A stretch of DNA of 64,000 nt from Deltaproteobacteria bacterium (GTDB lineage: Bacteria; Desulfobacterota; Binatia; Binatales; Binataceae). Positions 8,712 to 17,875 of this stretch are shown piece by piece. The position numbers and the translations under genes are program-made. Numbering within the stretch: the first letter of the stretch is position 1; every line of letters starts with the position of its first letter. The notes below the pieces were generated by a model that saw only the letters and a list, made by a program, of their open reading frames with translations, was not told the DNA's origin and did not search any database. The stretch lies in assembly GCA_021799495.1 (NCBI GenBank), contig JAJZAI010000001.1:1-64000 (forward strand), given 5' to 3'.

Positions 8712-9938
8712 GTGATTAGCCTAACAGCGGCGGCGCTTTTAGCCGCATCGGTGGCGATCGTGGCGGGCGCGATCTACCTGCTGATGGCGCGCAATCGGCG
8801 CTCGCTCGCCGCCGCCGCGGGCGAGCCGGCGGAACGATGGGCGGGATTGCGCAACGCGCTCCGCTTCATGGAAGGCCCCCTGCCGATCTCGATCGCGATC
8901 CACGTTCTGGTGCTGCTCTTTCTTTTCTGGGGCGTGCATTTCGAGGCGGCGCGCAATCTGATTACGGTAAATTTCCAATCCGGCGGCGGAAACAGGGGCA
9001 GCGGCGACGAGCTGAAACAACTCAACCTGCCCGAAATGAAGATGCCGGAGATGGCGGCGCCGATGCCGATCGCGCGTCCGGTGGTGGCGCTTCACGGTTC
9101 GGAAGCGGTGGCGGAAGCGACGCATTACGTGCGCGAAATTTCCGGCTCCGGCGGAATCGGCATCGGCCGGGGCGGCGGAATCGGCTCGGGTTACGGCGCG
9201 GGCCTCGGTTCGGGTTTTGGCGGCTTTATCAGCGGCCTGCGCAAAAGCGGCCTCGACGTCGTCTTGATCATCGACGGCACAGGTTCGATGAAGCTGATTA
9301 TCGACGACGTCAAGAACCGGATGAAGCAACTGGTGCTCGCGATTCATCGCCTGGTGCCAACGGCGCGAATCGGCATCGTCGTTTTTGGCGGGCGCGGCGA
9401 GCCGATTGAATCGCAGCCGCTGACCATCTCGCCGGCGGTGCTGATCCAGTTCCTGAACAACATCACGGCGCATAACGGCGGCGAGTGGCAGGAAGACACG
9501 CTGGGCGCGATTCGCGCCGCCGTCGATCGGATGGACTGGCGGCCGCCGGCGCGCAAGGTAATCGTGCTGGTCGGCGACACGCCGCCGTTCGACGAAGATA
9601 TGGGACCGGTGATGGCGGAAATTACGAAGTTCCGGTTGGAGAACGGAACCTTCAACACGGTGGACGTGACCAAGGAAGAGCACGAGCGCTTCGTTGAAGA
9701 ATGGGCCAGAAGCGAGGGCATCTCGCCGGCGAAAATGCTCGCGCAACCGATGCCCGGTTTCTACATGCAGACGCAACATGCGTATCAAACGATGGCGAAC
9801 GCGGGCGGCGGCACCTGGCGCAGCCTGCTGCACGATCAGCAAATCAACCGGCAAGTGCTGATCTTCGCCTTCGGACAGCAATGGCAGCGCGAGGTCGCCG
9901 CCTTCACCACCGGCATCCCCGCCGACAGCGATCCGTAA
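8712..9938 (+). CDS. Membrane-anchored VWA-domain protein
   Basis: A 408-aa protein with two hydrophobic segments (about residues 3-24 and 57-76), then a Met/Pro stretch, a Gly-rich linker (GRGGGIGSGYGAGLGSGFGG), and a von Willebrand A domain from about residue 177. The metal site is DGTGSM, with the downstream Thr in EDTLGAI and Asp in VGDTPP. It occupies the place where tonB or tolA usually sits but has no TonB C-terminal domain. It is probably the periplasmic effector or ligand-binding part of the adjacent ExbB/ExbD motor; that link is inference. Confidence 0.8.
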   Translation: MISLTAAALLAASVAIVAGAIYLLMARNRRSLAAAAGEPAERWAGLRNALRFMEGPLPISIAIHVLVLLFLFWGVHFEAARNLITVNFQSGGGNRGSGDELKQLNLPEMKMPEMAAPMPIARPVVALHGSEAVAEATHYVREISGSGGIGIGRGGGIGSGYGAGLGSGFGGFISGLRKSGLDVVLIIDGTGSMKLIIDDVKNRMKQLVLAIHRLVPTARIGIVVFGGRGEPIESQPLTISPAVLIQFLNNITAHNGGEWQEDTLGAIRAAVDRMDWRPPARKVIVLVGDTPPFDEDMGPVMAEITKFRLENGTFNTVDVTKEEHERFVEEWARSEGISPAKMLAQPMPGFYMQTQHAYQTMANAGGGTWRSLLHDQQINRQVLIFAFGQQWQREVAAFTTGIPADSDP

Positions 9939-9976
9939 GCTCCGCGCGCCGGCGCTTGAATCGAAATCGAATCTGG

Positions 9977-10600
9977 CTAGAGTTCGCGTCGACCGCTGAT
10001 CGCGCTGGTGAGCGTGGCCGAGTCGCTGTATTCGAGGTCGCCGCCGGCGGGAAGTCCGCGCGCCAGGCGGCTGGCTTTGACGCCGAGCGGCTTCAGCGCG
10101 CGCGCCAGGTAAAGCGCGGTCGCCTCGCCTTCGACGGTGGCGTTGGTCGCGATAATAATTTCGCGGACGGCGGCGGCGCCCTGCACGCGCGCGGTCAGTT
10201 CCGCGATTTTGATGTCGTCGGGACCGATTCCGTCGAGCGGCGCGATTGCGCCGTGCAGGACGTGATAGACGCCCGCGAAAGTGCGCGCCCGTTCGATCGC
10301 CATCAGATCGGCCGGTCCCTCGACCACGCAAATCAGGTCGTGCTCGCGATCCGGATCGGCGCAAATCGGACATCGCGGCGCGTCCGAGAGACCGAAACAT
10401 TCGCCGCACAAGCCGATCCGCTCTTTCATCTCGAGCAGGGCCTCGGCCAGCGCGATTACTTCGTCGCGCGGACGGTTGAGGAGATTGAAGGCGAGCCGCG
10501 AAGCGGTTTTTTCGCCGATTCCGGGCAGCCGCGACAGCTCCTTGACCAGCCGGGTCATCGCCGGCGGCAGGCCGTCGTTGCGTTTGAAGTTTTCAGCCAT
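9977..10600 (-). CDS. recR: Recombination mediator protein RecR
   Basis: A 207-aa protein of normal RecR length. It has a helix-hairpin-helix (LSRLPGIGEKTASRLAF), a four-Cys zinc site (CGECFGLSDAPRCPIC), a Toprim domain (ICVVEGPADLMAIER) and a C-terminal GGDLEYSDSATL. It works with RecF/RecO to load RecA at gaps. It is last in the dnaX-ybaB-recR run, a classic bacterial gene order. Confidence 0.97.
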   Translation of the reverse strand: MAENFKRNDGLPPAMTRLVKELSRLPGIGEKTASRLAFNLLNRPRDEVIALAEALLEMKERIGLCGECFGLSDAPRCPICADPDREHDLICVVEGPADLMAIERARTFAGVYHVLHGAIAPLDGIGPDDIKIAELTARVQGAAAVREIIIATNATVEGEATALYLARALKPLGVKASRLARGLPAGGDLEYSDSATLTSAISGRREL

Positions 10601-10618
10601 CGCGCGGCGCGAAATCGG

Positions 10619-10951
10619 CTAGTCGCCACCGAACAGGCCGGGCAGCTTGAGGCCGGGAAACGGCGCGGCCTTGCCCAATTCCTCGGCCATCAGCGCCTGC
10701 GCGCGGCTGAGCGCCTCGTTGCCAGCCACAACGATTAAATCCTCGAGCATCTCCTTGTCGTTGGCGGCCAGTAGCGCGGGATCGATAGTTACCCGTCTGA
10801 GACGCATCGAACCGTCGGCGGTCACGCGCACCATCCCGCCGCCGGCGTCGGCGTCAACGGTTTTGGCGGCGGCCTCCTCTTGCAGTTTCTTGAGCTTTTC
10901 CTGCATCGCTTGCGCCTGCTGCATCAGCGCCGACAAATCGATTTCTGGCAC
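10619..10951 (-). CDS. ybaB: YbaB/EbfC nucleoid-associated protein
   Basis: About 110 aa. The family pattern is a coiled N-terminal helix (LMQQAQAMQEKLKKLQEEAA) followed by VRVTADGSMRLRRVTIDPALL. The protein binds DNA as a dimer. The ORF track starts at 10981, but the GTG at 10951 has AAGGAGAG about 8 nt upstream and gives the usual N-terminus. It sits between dnaX and recR. Confidence 0.95.
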   Translation of the reverse strand: MPEIDLSALMQQAQAMQEKLKKLQEEAAAKTVDADAGGGMVRVTADGSMRLRRVTIDPALLAANDKEMLEDLIVVAGNEALSRAQALMAEELGKAAPFPGLKLPGLFGGD

Positions 10952-10992
10952 GGGATTCTCTCCTTGCTCCGAGCATAGCATCGCATCGTACG

Positions 10993-12906
10993 CTATGGTT
11001 TGCGCGGCGCGCCCGCGGATGGCGCGGCGGCGGAGCCGTTGGCGCGCACCTCGACGAGGCGCGCCTGAAATTCATCGAAAATCCGGCGCACGACCGGATC
11101 GGAATAGACCGACTGGCGCAGTTCGGCGGCGGTCGGCGTAGCCGCAGCGGCGGTCGCACCGGCCTCGGCCGATCCGCCATTCGCCACGGCGGATGAGGAA
11201 TCGTCCGGCCCGGCTGGCGGCGTCGCGGTTTCCGCAACGATCGCCGGCGGCGAATCTTCGTTCGCCGGCGGCGGTTGCGCGCCGGACGCAGCGACCTCGG
11301 CGCGAATTTTCCGGCCGTAGTGCTCAGTCGCCAGGTCCGCGATTTCGTTGCGCTTGTCGGTCAGGTAGCGAACGTAGATATCGTTGCGCGGCGCGACCGT
11401 GAGCAGATCGCCGTCGAGGTGGAGCGTCGCGCCCTGCTCCATGAATCCGGCGAGCGCGGCCCGGCGACCGCGGATAAATTCGCGCAAATCCGGAAGATCC
11501 GGCGTAATCACGGCGGCGGGCGGCGCCGCTGCGGATGGATTTTGACGCGGCGGCGCGGGCGGCTCGCGGCGGCGCGGAGCGTCGGCCTTGACCTCGCCCT
11601 CGACGCGGATTTTGCGCGCCGGCGCCGGAGTGAATACCGCCTCGGCCGACGCGCTGGCGCCGCGCGGCCCAGACGATCCCGGCGCGGTCCCGCCGGACGC
11701 GAGCGAAGCGGCGCGCGGCGTCGATTGCGGAAGCGCACCGCCGGCGGAACCGGCGCCGCGAATCGCGCGCATCAGTTCGTCCGCGTCGAGCACGGGCGCC
11801 AGCGACGCCATCCGGACGATCGCCATTTCCAATATCAATTCCGGATACGGCGAACGGATAATGCGCTCCTGCGCGTCGGCCATCAGCCGGAACAGGCGCA
11901 TCAGGTCGCGGCCGCTCGGAGCGGACGCGAGCCGCTTCAATTCGTCGGCTTCCTGATCGGGCAAATCGGCGAGCGGGCTTTCGCCGCCGCTCCCTCCGGG
12001 AAGTTTCGCGACGGCAAGATTGCGCAACACCTCGAGCAGGTCGCGGCCGAGCGATTCCAGATTGGCGCCGCGCCGATGCAGCTCGCGGACCGCGCCGAGC
12101 GCGGCGGATGCGTCATGAGCCAGAATCGCCTCGACGGTCTGGAAAACCCGGCTGCGGCTGGCGACGCCGAGAATCGAAGCAACTTCGGTCTCCGAAACCT
12201 TGCCGTCGAGCGAAGCGATCGCCGTTTCGAGCATCCGTTCGGCGTCGCGCATGCTGCCGCCGGCCTCGCGCGCGAGCAGCCGCAAAGCGGCGGGTTCGGC
12301 CTCGACCGTTTCGCGCGACGCCAGTTCGGTCAAACGGTCAACGATCGCGGCGAATGAAATCCGGCGGAAGTCGTAGCGCTGAAGCCGCGAGAGGATGGTC
12401 TCGGGCATCTTTTGCGGCTCGGTGGTCGCAAGGATGAACTTGACGTGCGGCGGCGGTTCTTCGAGCGTTTTCAGCAGCGCGTTGAAGGCTTGATCGGTAA
12501 GCTGATGCGCTTCGTCAATGATGTAAACCTTGAAGCGATCGCGCGCGGGCCGATAGCTGAGGTTTTCGATAATCGCGCGGGCGTCGTCGATTTTGCGGTA
12601 AGTGGCGCCGTCGATCTCGACCACGTCGAGCGCGGCGCCGGCGCGAATCTCGATACAGGCCGGGCACTTGCCGCAAGGCTCGGGCGTCGGCCCCTCGGCG
12701 CAATTGAGGCATCGCGCGAGAATCCGCGCCGCGGTGGTCTTGCCGACGCCGCGGATGCCGGTGAAAAGAAATGCGTGCGCGATCCGGCCGCTCTTGAGCG
12801 CCTGCACCAGCGTGCGCGTGACGTGCTCCTGCCCGACCAGTTCGCTGAAGCGTTCCGGACGCCATTTGCGGGCGAGCACCAGATGAGAGGACGGATTCAC
12901 GGCCAT
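10993..12906 (-). CDS. dnaX: DNA polymerase III subunit gamma/tau
   Basis: A 637-aa clamp-loader ATPase. It has Walker A GIRGVGKT near residue 50, the zinc module CLNC...CGKCPAC, Walker B IIDEAHQL, and the sensor/arginine-finger region LSRLQRYDFRRI. The Pro/Ala-rich C-terminal half (residues 380-470) is followed by a tau-like domain. It loads the sliding clamp at the replisome. It heads the dnaX-ybaB-recR operon, just downstream of the SRP RNA. Confidence 0.97.
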   Translation of the reverse strand: MAVNPSSHLVLARKWRPERFSELVGQEHVTRTLVQALKSGRIAHAFLFTGIRGVGKTTAARILARCLNCAEGPTPEPCGKCPACIEIRAGAALDVVEIDGATYRKIDDARAIIENLSYRPARDRFKVYIIDEAHQLTDQAFNALLKTLEEPPPHVKFILATTEPQKMPETILSRLQRYDFRRISFAAIVDRLTELASRETVEAEPAALRLLAREAGGSMRDAERMLETAIASLDGKVSETEVASILGVASRSRVFQTVEAILAHDASAALGAVRELHRRGANLESLGRDLLEVLRNLAVAKLPGGSGGESPLADLPDQEADELKRLASAPSGRDLMRLFRLMADAQERIIRSPYPELILEMAIVRMASLAPVLDADELMRAIRGAGSAGGALPQSTPRAASLASGGTAPGSSGPRGASASAEAVFTPAPARKIRVEGEVKADAPRRREPPAPPRQNPSAAAPPAAVITPDLPDLREFIRGRRAALAGFMEQGATLHLDGDLLTVAPRNDIYVRYLTDKRNEIADLATEHYGRKIRAEVAASGAQPPPANEDSPPAIVAETATPPAGPDDSSSAVANGGSAEAGATAAAATPTAAELRQSVYSDPVVRRIFDEFQARLVEVRANGSAAAPSAGAPRKP

Positions 12907-12924
12907 CGGAGGCTATTCTTAAAC

Positions 12925-13055
12925 GACTGCCCGTCGAATGATAGCCAGGCGCCCCTGCGGCACAGGGTGACAGCCGGTACCGTTGCTTCCTTCCGGACCT
13001 GGCGGGGTTCGCGGCCTTCCCTTGCGCAGGACCCGGCTATCAGCGGCGGGCAGTC
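12925..13055 (-). ncRNA. ffs: Small signal recognition particle RNA (4.5S)
   Basis: On the minus strand the core CCAGGTCCGGAAGGAAGCA matches the invariant apical domain of bacterial SRP RNA, with the GGAA tetraloop and the asymmetric loop that binds Ffh. The flanks pair as one long hairpin: GACTGCCCG with CGGGCAGTC at the base and GATAGCC with GGCTATC further in. The exact ends are estimated from this pairing. An SRP RNA just upstream of dnaX is a common arrangement. It guides co-translational membrane targeting. Confidence 0.88.
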
Positions 13056-13265
13056 GCATCGGTCGATCGCCGGCCGGCTCGTCACGGAGCGCGGCGCTGC
13101 GGAAAATCGTCATTGCCCGGAACGCGCGCGGCGCGTCCAAAGCGTCGGTCCATTTAATTATCCCGCGCGAACGGTTGCAACCAGCCGCCGACTGCGGCGC
13201 AATAGACGGCGCGCGCTGCGCCCGGCATGATACGCGCGGAAATCGGATCGCAGGGAGCAATCACG

Positions 13266-14348
13266 ATGGAATTTGGCGTTTGCGTCGATACGCATATCGA
13301 TAAATGGGATCTCATCCGGTACGCCGAGGAACTCGGCTACGAACGCGCCTGGGTGCCCGACTCGCAGATGATCTGGTCGGACTGCTACGCCGTGATGGCG
13401 TTGGCGGCGCAGGCGACCAAACGAATCAAAATCGGTACGGGCGTGGCGATTCCGGGCACGCGAATCGCGCCCGTCACGGCGCATTCGATCGCGACGATCA
13501 ATCAAATCGCGCCCGGCCGCGTCTTTCTGGGCATCGGCACGGGGCATACCGCGATGCGCGTGATGGGGCAGGAGCCGATGCGGATCAAGGAGTTCCGCGA
13601 ATATCTGCGCGTCACGCGCGCGCTGCTGCATGGCGAAACGGTCGAATACTCTTACGCCGGACGCACCCGCGAAATTTCGTTTCTGCATCGCGACCGCCAT
13701 TACATCAACGTGGCCAATCCCGTGCCGATTTACGTCGCGGCGAACGGACCGCGCGCCTGCGACGCGGTCGGCGCATACGGCGACGGCTGGATCACGGCGG
13801 TGGGGACGCCGGCCGACGTGAAGGCGCAGTTCGCGCTGATCGAAGCCGGCGCAAAAAAGGCTGGCCGCAAACTGCCGCGGCCGTTTCTGACCACCGCGCT
13901 GATCAGCGCCTGCGTGTTGCGTCCGGGCGACAAGCTGACCGACGACCGGGTGATCGAGGAGACGGGATCGTGGGTCGCGGCGATTCTGCATTTCGCATAC
14001 GAAATCTGGGAGCAGTCGGGACGCAGGGACGAAATGATTCCGGCGTATTTCGCCAACGTATGGGATCAATACCTCGCACGGGTCGAGGATTTCAGCCTGC
14101 CCAGGGACGCGCGCTTCCGCCAGATTCACGACGGCCACTGCACATTTCTGCAACCGGGCGAGCGCAAGTTCATCACACCCGAGGCGATTCGAGCGAGTTG
14201 TCTCGTCGGCCGGCCCGAAGAGATCGTGGAGCAGATGCATGAGCTGGAGCGCGCGGGTATCCACGGCGTTAGCCTGCTTCCGCCCGCGGAGTATCAGCGC
14301 AAGGTGCTGCGCGACGTCGCCGAGCAGGTGATGCCGCTGATGCGCTAG
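13266..14348 (+). CDS. LLM-class (F420-dependent type) flavin/deazaflavin oxidoreductase
   Basis: About 360 aa in the luciferase-like monooxygenase (LLM) TIM-barrel family: MEFGVCVDTHIDKWDLIRYAEELGYERAWVPDS, the central KIGTGVAIPGTR and GIGTGHTAMR, and ANGPRACDAVGAYGDGWIT. Relatives reduce or oxidise substrates with F420 or FMN. AGGGAG lies 9 nt before the ATG at 13266; the track start at 13227 adds a non-conserved lead. The substrate is unknown, and F420 use is inferred from family resemblance. Confidence 0.85.
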   Translation: MEFGVCVDTHIDKWDLIRYAEELGYERAWVPDSQMIWSDCYAVMALAAQATKRIKIGTGVAIPGTRIAPVTAHSIATINQIAPGRVFLGIGTGHTAMRVMGQEPMRIKEFREYLRVTRALLHGETVEYSYAGRTREISFLHRDRHYINVANPVPIYVAANGPRACDAVGAYGDGWITAVGTPADVKAQFALIEAGAKKAGRKLPRPFLTTALISACVLRPGDKLTDDRVIEETGSWVAAILHFAYEIWEQSGRRDEMIPAYFANVWDQYLARVEDFSLPRDARFRQIHDGHCTFLQPGERKFITPEAIRASCLVGRPEEIVEQMHELERAGIHGVSLLPPAEYQRKVLRDVAEQVMPLMR

Positions 14349-14377
14349 ACGAGAATATTCCCGCTCCTCTCTCCGTC

Positions 14378-14471
14378 ATTGCCGGGCTTGACCCGGCAAT
14401 CCAGACCGATGGATGCCCGGATCATGTCCGGGCACGACGGGAAAGTGGACCCTCGGGTCAAGCCCGAGGGT
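14378..14471. repeat. REP-like cluster of three 5-nt-loop palindromes
   Basis: Three consecutive perfect hairpins: ATTGCCGGG-cttga-CCCGGCAAT (14378-14400), TGCCCGGA-tcatg-TCCGGGCA (14414-14434) and ACCCTCGGG-tcaag-CCCGAGGGT (14449-14471). The loops of the first and third are reverse complements, so the outer units face each other. The layout resembles mobile REP/RIME mosaic elements. It lies between the LLM gene and aguB, and could also terminate transcription. Confidence 0.75.
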
Positions 14472-14497
14472 GACAGCAAAGAGGCTCCAGCGACTGA

Positions 14498-14609
14498 CTG
14501 CGAAAAGATTTTCGCGATTGACTGTACAAAGGTTCTCGAGGCTGCCTGCAAAAAGGTTCTTATGGCTGGCTGCAAGGAGGCTTCGGACGATAACTGCGAA
14601 ATGCTCCGG
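14498..14609. repeat. Tandem repeat, 24-nt period, about 4.6 diverged copies
   Basis: Units begin CTGCGAAAAG (14498), CTGTACAAAG (14522), CTGCAAAAAG (14546), CTGCAAGGAG (14570) and CTGCGAAATG (14594), exactly 24 nt apart. Copies share the first half best. The period keeps frame and would encode 8-residue repeats (DCEKIFAI, DCTKVLEA, ACKKVLMA, GCKEASDD). It follows the REP-like palindromes directly. No CRISPR-type unique spacers are present. Confidence 0.75.
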
Positions 14610-14683
14610 AGGGCGACAGCCGGCGTCAGCGCGAGCGGCGGGATGGTGGCGCGGGCGGCGAGCGGCTGTTATTTCGTTAAAGG

Positions 14684-15553
14684 ATGGAAGCGGAGCATCT
14701 TCGGATCGGTCTGGTGCAGATGGCGTGCGCGGCCGATCCGGCGCGCAACGTCGAACGCGCGATCGAGCGAATCGAAGACGCCGCGGCGCGCGGCGCCGAG
14801 GTCGTATGCCTGCAGGAGTTGTTCCGTTCGCGCTACTTTTGCCAGATGGAAGACGCCGCGATGTTCGACCTTGCGGAGCCGGTTCCGGGCCCGACCAGCG
14901 CGGCGCTGGGCCGCGTCGCGGCGGCGCGAAAAGTGATCGTGATCGCGCCGATATTCGAGCGGCGCGCGGCCGGCGTCTATCATAATTCCGCGCTGGTGCT
15001 CGACGAGCGCGGCGCAATCGCCGGCGTTTACCGGAAAATGCATATCCCCGACGATCCGGGGTACTACGAAAAATTCTATTTCGCTCCGGGCGACCTCGAC
15101 TTCGCGGCGCATCCGACGGCGCGCGGCCGGCTGGGCGTGCTGATCTGCTGGGATCAATGGTTCCCCGAAGCGGCGCGGCTGACCGCGATGGCGGGCGCGC
15201 AGGCGCTGTTCTATCCCACCGCGATCGGATGGAGTCCCGAGATGACGCCGCAGACGCGCGAGCGAATTCGCGGCGCGTGGGAGACGGTTCAACGCGGCCA
15301 CGCGATCGCCAACGGCGTTTTCGTCGCGGCGGTGAATCGCGTCGGCGTCGAGAACGACCTTGAATTCTTCGGCAATTCGTTTGTCGCCGATCCGTTCGGC
15401 GAAGTGATCGCGCGCGCGTCGGCCAGCGCGGAAGAGACGCTGGTGGTCGATTGCGACCTGGGCCTGATCGAAAAGACGCGGCGCGACTGGCCGTTCCTGC
15501 GCGATCGCCGGATCGACGCGTACGGCGATCTGACGCGGCGTTATCGCGGTTGA
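14684..15553 (+). CDS. aguB: N-carbamoylputrescine amidase
   Basis: A 289-aa nitrilase-superfamily enzyme. The triad is Glu in VVCLQELF (about residue 45), Lys in YRKMHIPDDPGYYEKFYF (about 119) and Cys in ICWDQWFPEAAR (about 157). The HIPDDPGYYEKFYFAPGD and QWFPE signatures are those of AguB. It hydrolyses N-carbamoylputrescine to putrescine, CO2 and ammonia in the cytoplasm. aguA starts 1 nt after its stop, giving the complete agmatine-to-putrescine pair. Confidence 0.92.
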   Translation: MEAEHLRIGLVQMACAADPARNVERAIERIEDAAARGAEVVCLQELFRSRYFCQMEDAAMFDLAEPVPGPTSAALGRVAAARKVIVIAPIFERRAAGVYHNSALVLDERGAIAGVYRKMHIPDDPGYYEKFYFAPGDLDFAAHPTARGRLGVLICWDQWFPEAARLTAMAGAQALFYPTAIGWSPEMTPQTRERIRGAWETVQRGHAIANGVFVAAVNRVGVENDLEFFGNSFVADPFGEVIARASASAEETLVVDCDLGLIEKTRRDWPFLRDRRIDAYGDLTRRYRG

Positions 15554-15554
15554 G

Positions 15555-16649
15555 ATGGCCGGTCCGCCACTCGAGCATACGCGCCGGTTGCGCGGCTATC
15601 GGATGCCGGCCGAATGGGAGCCGCATCTGGCGACCTACCTGGTATGGCCGCACAACCTCGATACGTGGCCCGGAAAATTCGAGCCGATCCCGGAGATATT
15701 CGCCCGGATGGCGGCCGCGATCGCGGCCTTCGAGCCGGTGCGAATTCTGGTCAACGACGAAACCGCGGCCGCCGCAGCGCGCCGCTTGATAGCGTCGGCG
15801 CCGGTTGAAACCGCATCCGTGCGGCTGGATCGAATCGAGTTCGCGACAATTCCGACGAACGATTCGTGGATCCGCGATCACGGACCGATTTTCGTCAATC
15901 GCGGACCCGACGCGGCGGACGCCGGCCCCGCGCAGATCGCGCTCGACTGGCGCTTCAATTCATGGGGCGAAAAATACGGCCGCTTCGACCTCGACGACGT
16001 TGTGCCGCAACGGCTCGCCGAACGCTACGGCTTCGCGGTAATCGAGCCGGGAATCGTGCTCGAGGGCGGATCGATCGACGTCAACGGCGCCGGCGCGTTG
16101 CTGACTACCGAATCGTGCCTGCTCAATCCGAATCGCAATCCGAATCTTGAGCGCGCCGAAATTGAGGATTATCTGCGTGCGTACCTGGGCATCGATACCG
16201 TGCTCTGGCTGGGCGAGGGAATCGCCGGCGACGACACCGATGGCCATATCGACGACCTCGCGCGATTCGTCGCGGCCGACACGATCGTAACCGTAATCGA
16301 GCGCGATCCGGCGGACGCGAATTTCCGCGCGCTCGATGATAACCTGCGCCGGCTGAAGGCTTTGCGCGATCGCGCGGGACGGCCATTCCGGATTGAGACG
16401 CTGCCGATGCCGCCGGCGCTATATCACGACGGCGTGCGCCTGCCGGCGTCGTACGCGAATTTCCACATCGTCAACGGCGGCGTGATCGCGCCGACTTTCG
16501 ATTGCGCCGCCGATACGGAAGCGATCGCGACGCTGCGCCGCCTGTTTCCGGGCCGCCGCGTGACGGGCGTTCCGGCGACGGACCTCGTCTGGGGCCTCGG
16601 CGCGGTGCACTGTCTCACGCAGCAGCATCCGGCGCCATCCGGCGCCTAG
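15555..16649 (+). CDS. aguA: Agmatine deiminase
   Basis: A 364-aa guanidine-modifying enzyme (peptidylarginine deiminase-like fold). Signature motifs are RMPAEWEPHLATYLVWPHN at the start, NDSWIRDHGPIFV, TTESCLLNPNRNP, DDTDGHIDDLARFV, and the catalytic Cys in GAVHCLTQQHP at the C-terminus. It converts agmatine to N-carbamoylputrescine, the substrate of the upstream gene. Its stop overlaps the stop of the convergent CoA transferase at a CTAG. Confidence 0.93.
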   Translation: MAGPPLEHTRRLRGYRMPAEWEPHLATYLVWPHNLDTWPGKFEPIPEIFARMAAAIAAFEPVRILVNDETAAAAARRLIASAPVETASVRLDRIEFATIPTNDSWIRDHGPIFVNRGPDAADAGPAQIALDWRFNSWGEKYGRFDLDDVVPQRLAERYGFAVIEPGIVLEGGSIDVNGAGALLTTESCLLNPNRNPNLERAEIEDYLRAYLGIDTVLWLGEGIAGDDTDGHIDDLARFVAADTIVTVIERDPADANFRALDDNLRRLKALRDRAGRPFRIETLPMPPALYHDGVRLPASYANFHIVNGGVIAPTFDCAADTEAIATLRRLFPGRRVTGVPATDLVWGLGAVHCLTQQHPAPSGA

Positions 16650-17875
16650 CCTTCGACGATCAATCCGGCCTGCCTGAGCGAATCGATCCGGTCGGCGCCA
16701 TAGCCGCACACCGCGCCCAGAATTTCGCGCGTATGCTCGCCCAGGCGCGCGCCGTGGCCGGGTTCCGAGGGGGGAGTTTTGGAGAATTTGTGCGGCGACT
16801 TGAGCAGCATCAGGTCGCGCCCTTCGCGCGTCTTGACCTGCGCGATCATCCTGCGGCTGAGCACGGGATCGTTGGCGAATTGCCCGACCGACAGCACCCG
16901 CGCGGCGGGCAGGCGCAACTCGTCGGCCAGCACCCGCACCGCGTCGTCGTCGTTGGCGAAAGCCGCCAGCCACTCTTCGATAATTTGCTTGAGCGCTTCC
17001 TGATTCTGAAACCGGCCGCCGGCGCTTTGGAATTCGGGCACGTCGAGCAGGTCGGCGCGATCCATCCGGCGCGCCAGGACCTCCCATTGCAGCTCGGTAA
17101 AAACGCCGATTCCGATATAGCCCTCTTTCGATTTGAAAACTCCGTACGGAAAAGCGCCGGTGCGCTGCGTGCCGCCGCGCTGCGGATCGATTTCGCCTTT
17201 GGTGGCGCCCAGGACGGCGAGCTGCCAATCGTGCGAATTGAAAGTGCAATCGACCAGCGCCAGATCGATATGCTGCCCCTCGCCGCTGCGCGCGCGATGG
17301 AACAACGCGGCGGAAATCGCGCCGAAGGCGTTAACCGCCGTCAGGTGATCCGCGATGGCGGAAGCCGGGTACACGGGATGGCCGCCGGGCTCGCCGATCA
17401 TGTGCAGAAACCCGCCGGCGGCGAGCGCGACCAAGTCGTTGCCGATCCGTTCGGCGTAAGGGCTGTCCTGACCGTAGGTCGAAATCGAGCACATCACGAC
17501 GCCGGGATTGATCGCGCTGATCTCTTGGTAGCTGAGGCCGTAGCGCTTGAGCACGCCGGGAGTGTAGTTCTCGATCATCACGTCGGCGTGGCGGGCGAGG
17601 TCGCGCACGATCGCGGCGCCCTCCGGCCGTTTGAAATCGACGCACACGCACTTCTTGCCGCGGTTGTGCATCGAAAAATATGCGGGCGCGGCGCCTTTCG
17701 CGCCGTCTTCCGGGTTGAACCGGATACGCCGCGAACCCTCGCCCGCTGGCGGAAGTTCGACTTTGATCACCTCGGCGCCAAGATCGACGAACAGCCGCGT
17801 CGCGACCGGCCCGGCGAGATATTGCGTCACGTCCAAAATCCGCACGCCCTCGAAAATCTTTTTGCAGGAAGCCAT
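16646..17875 (-). CDS. CaiB/BaiF-family (class III) CoA transferase
   Basis: About 409 aa. It has the family start LDVTQYLAGPVATRLFVDLGAEVIKVE, then FKRPEGAAIVRDLARHADVMIENYTPG, and the region GNDLVALAAGGFLHMIG holding the predicted catalytic Asp. Such enzymes move CoA between organic acids. The ORF track starts at 17932; the ATG at 17875 is preferred because AGGGGAG lies about 8 nt upstream and the family begins near here. It is divergent from the CitE-type lyase gene, and MaoC and MFS genes follow nearby. Confidence 0.88.
   Translation of the reverse strand: MASCKKIFEGVRILDVTQYLAGPVATRLFVDLGAEVIKVELPPAGEGSRRIRFNPEDGAKGAAPAYFSMHNRGKKCVCVDFKRPEGAAIVRDLARHADVMIENYTPGVLKRYGLSYQEISAINPGVVMCSISTYGQDSPYAERIGNDLVALAAGGFLHMIGEPGGHPVYPASAIADHLTAVNAFGAISAALFHRARSGEGQHIDLALVDCTFNSHDWQLAVLGATKGEIDPQRGGTQRTGAFPYGVFKSKEGYIGIGVFTELQWEVLARRMDRADLLDVPEFQSAGGRFQNQEALKQIIEEWLAAFANDDDAVRVLADELRLPAARVLSVGQFANDPVLSRRMIAQVKTREGRDLMLLKSPHKFSKTPPSEPGHGARLGEHTREILGAVCGYGADRIDSLRQAGLIVEG

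Noticed and set aside
8739-10409. 556-aa minus-strand ORF across the VWA and recR genes
   Set aside because: It spans two real genes with clear motifs and is Arg-rich nonsense.
14498-14609. CRISPR array
   Set aside because: The 24-nt units are contiguous diverged copies without unique spacers, and no cas gene is present.
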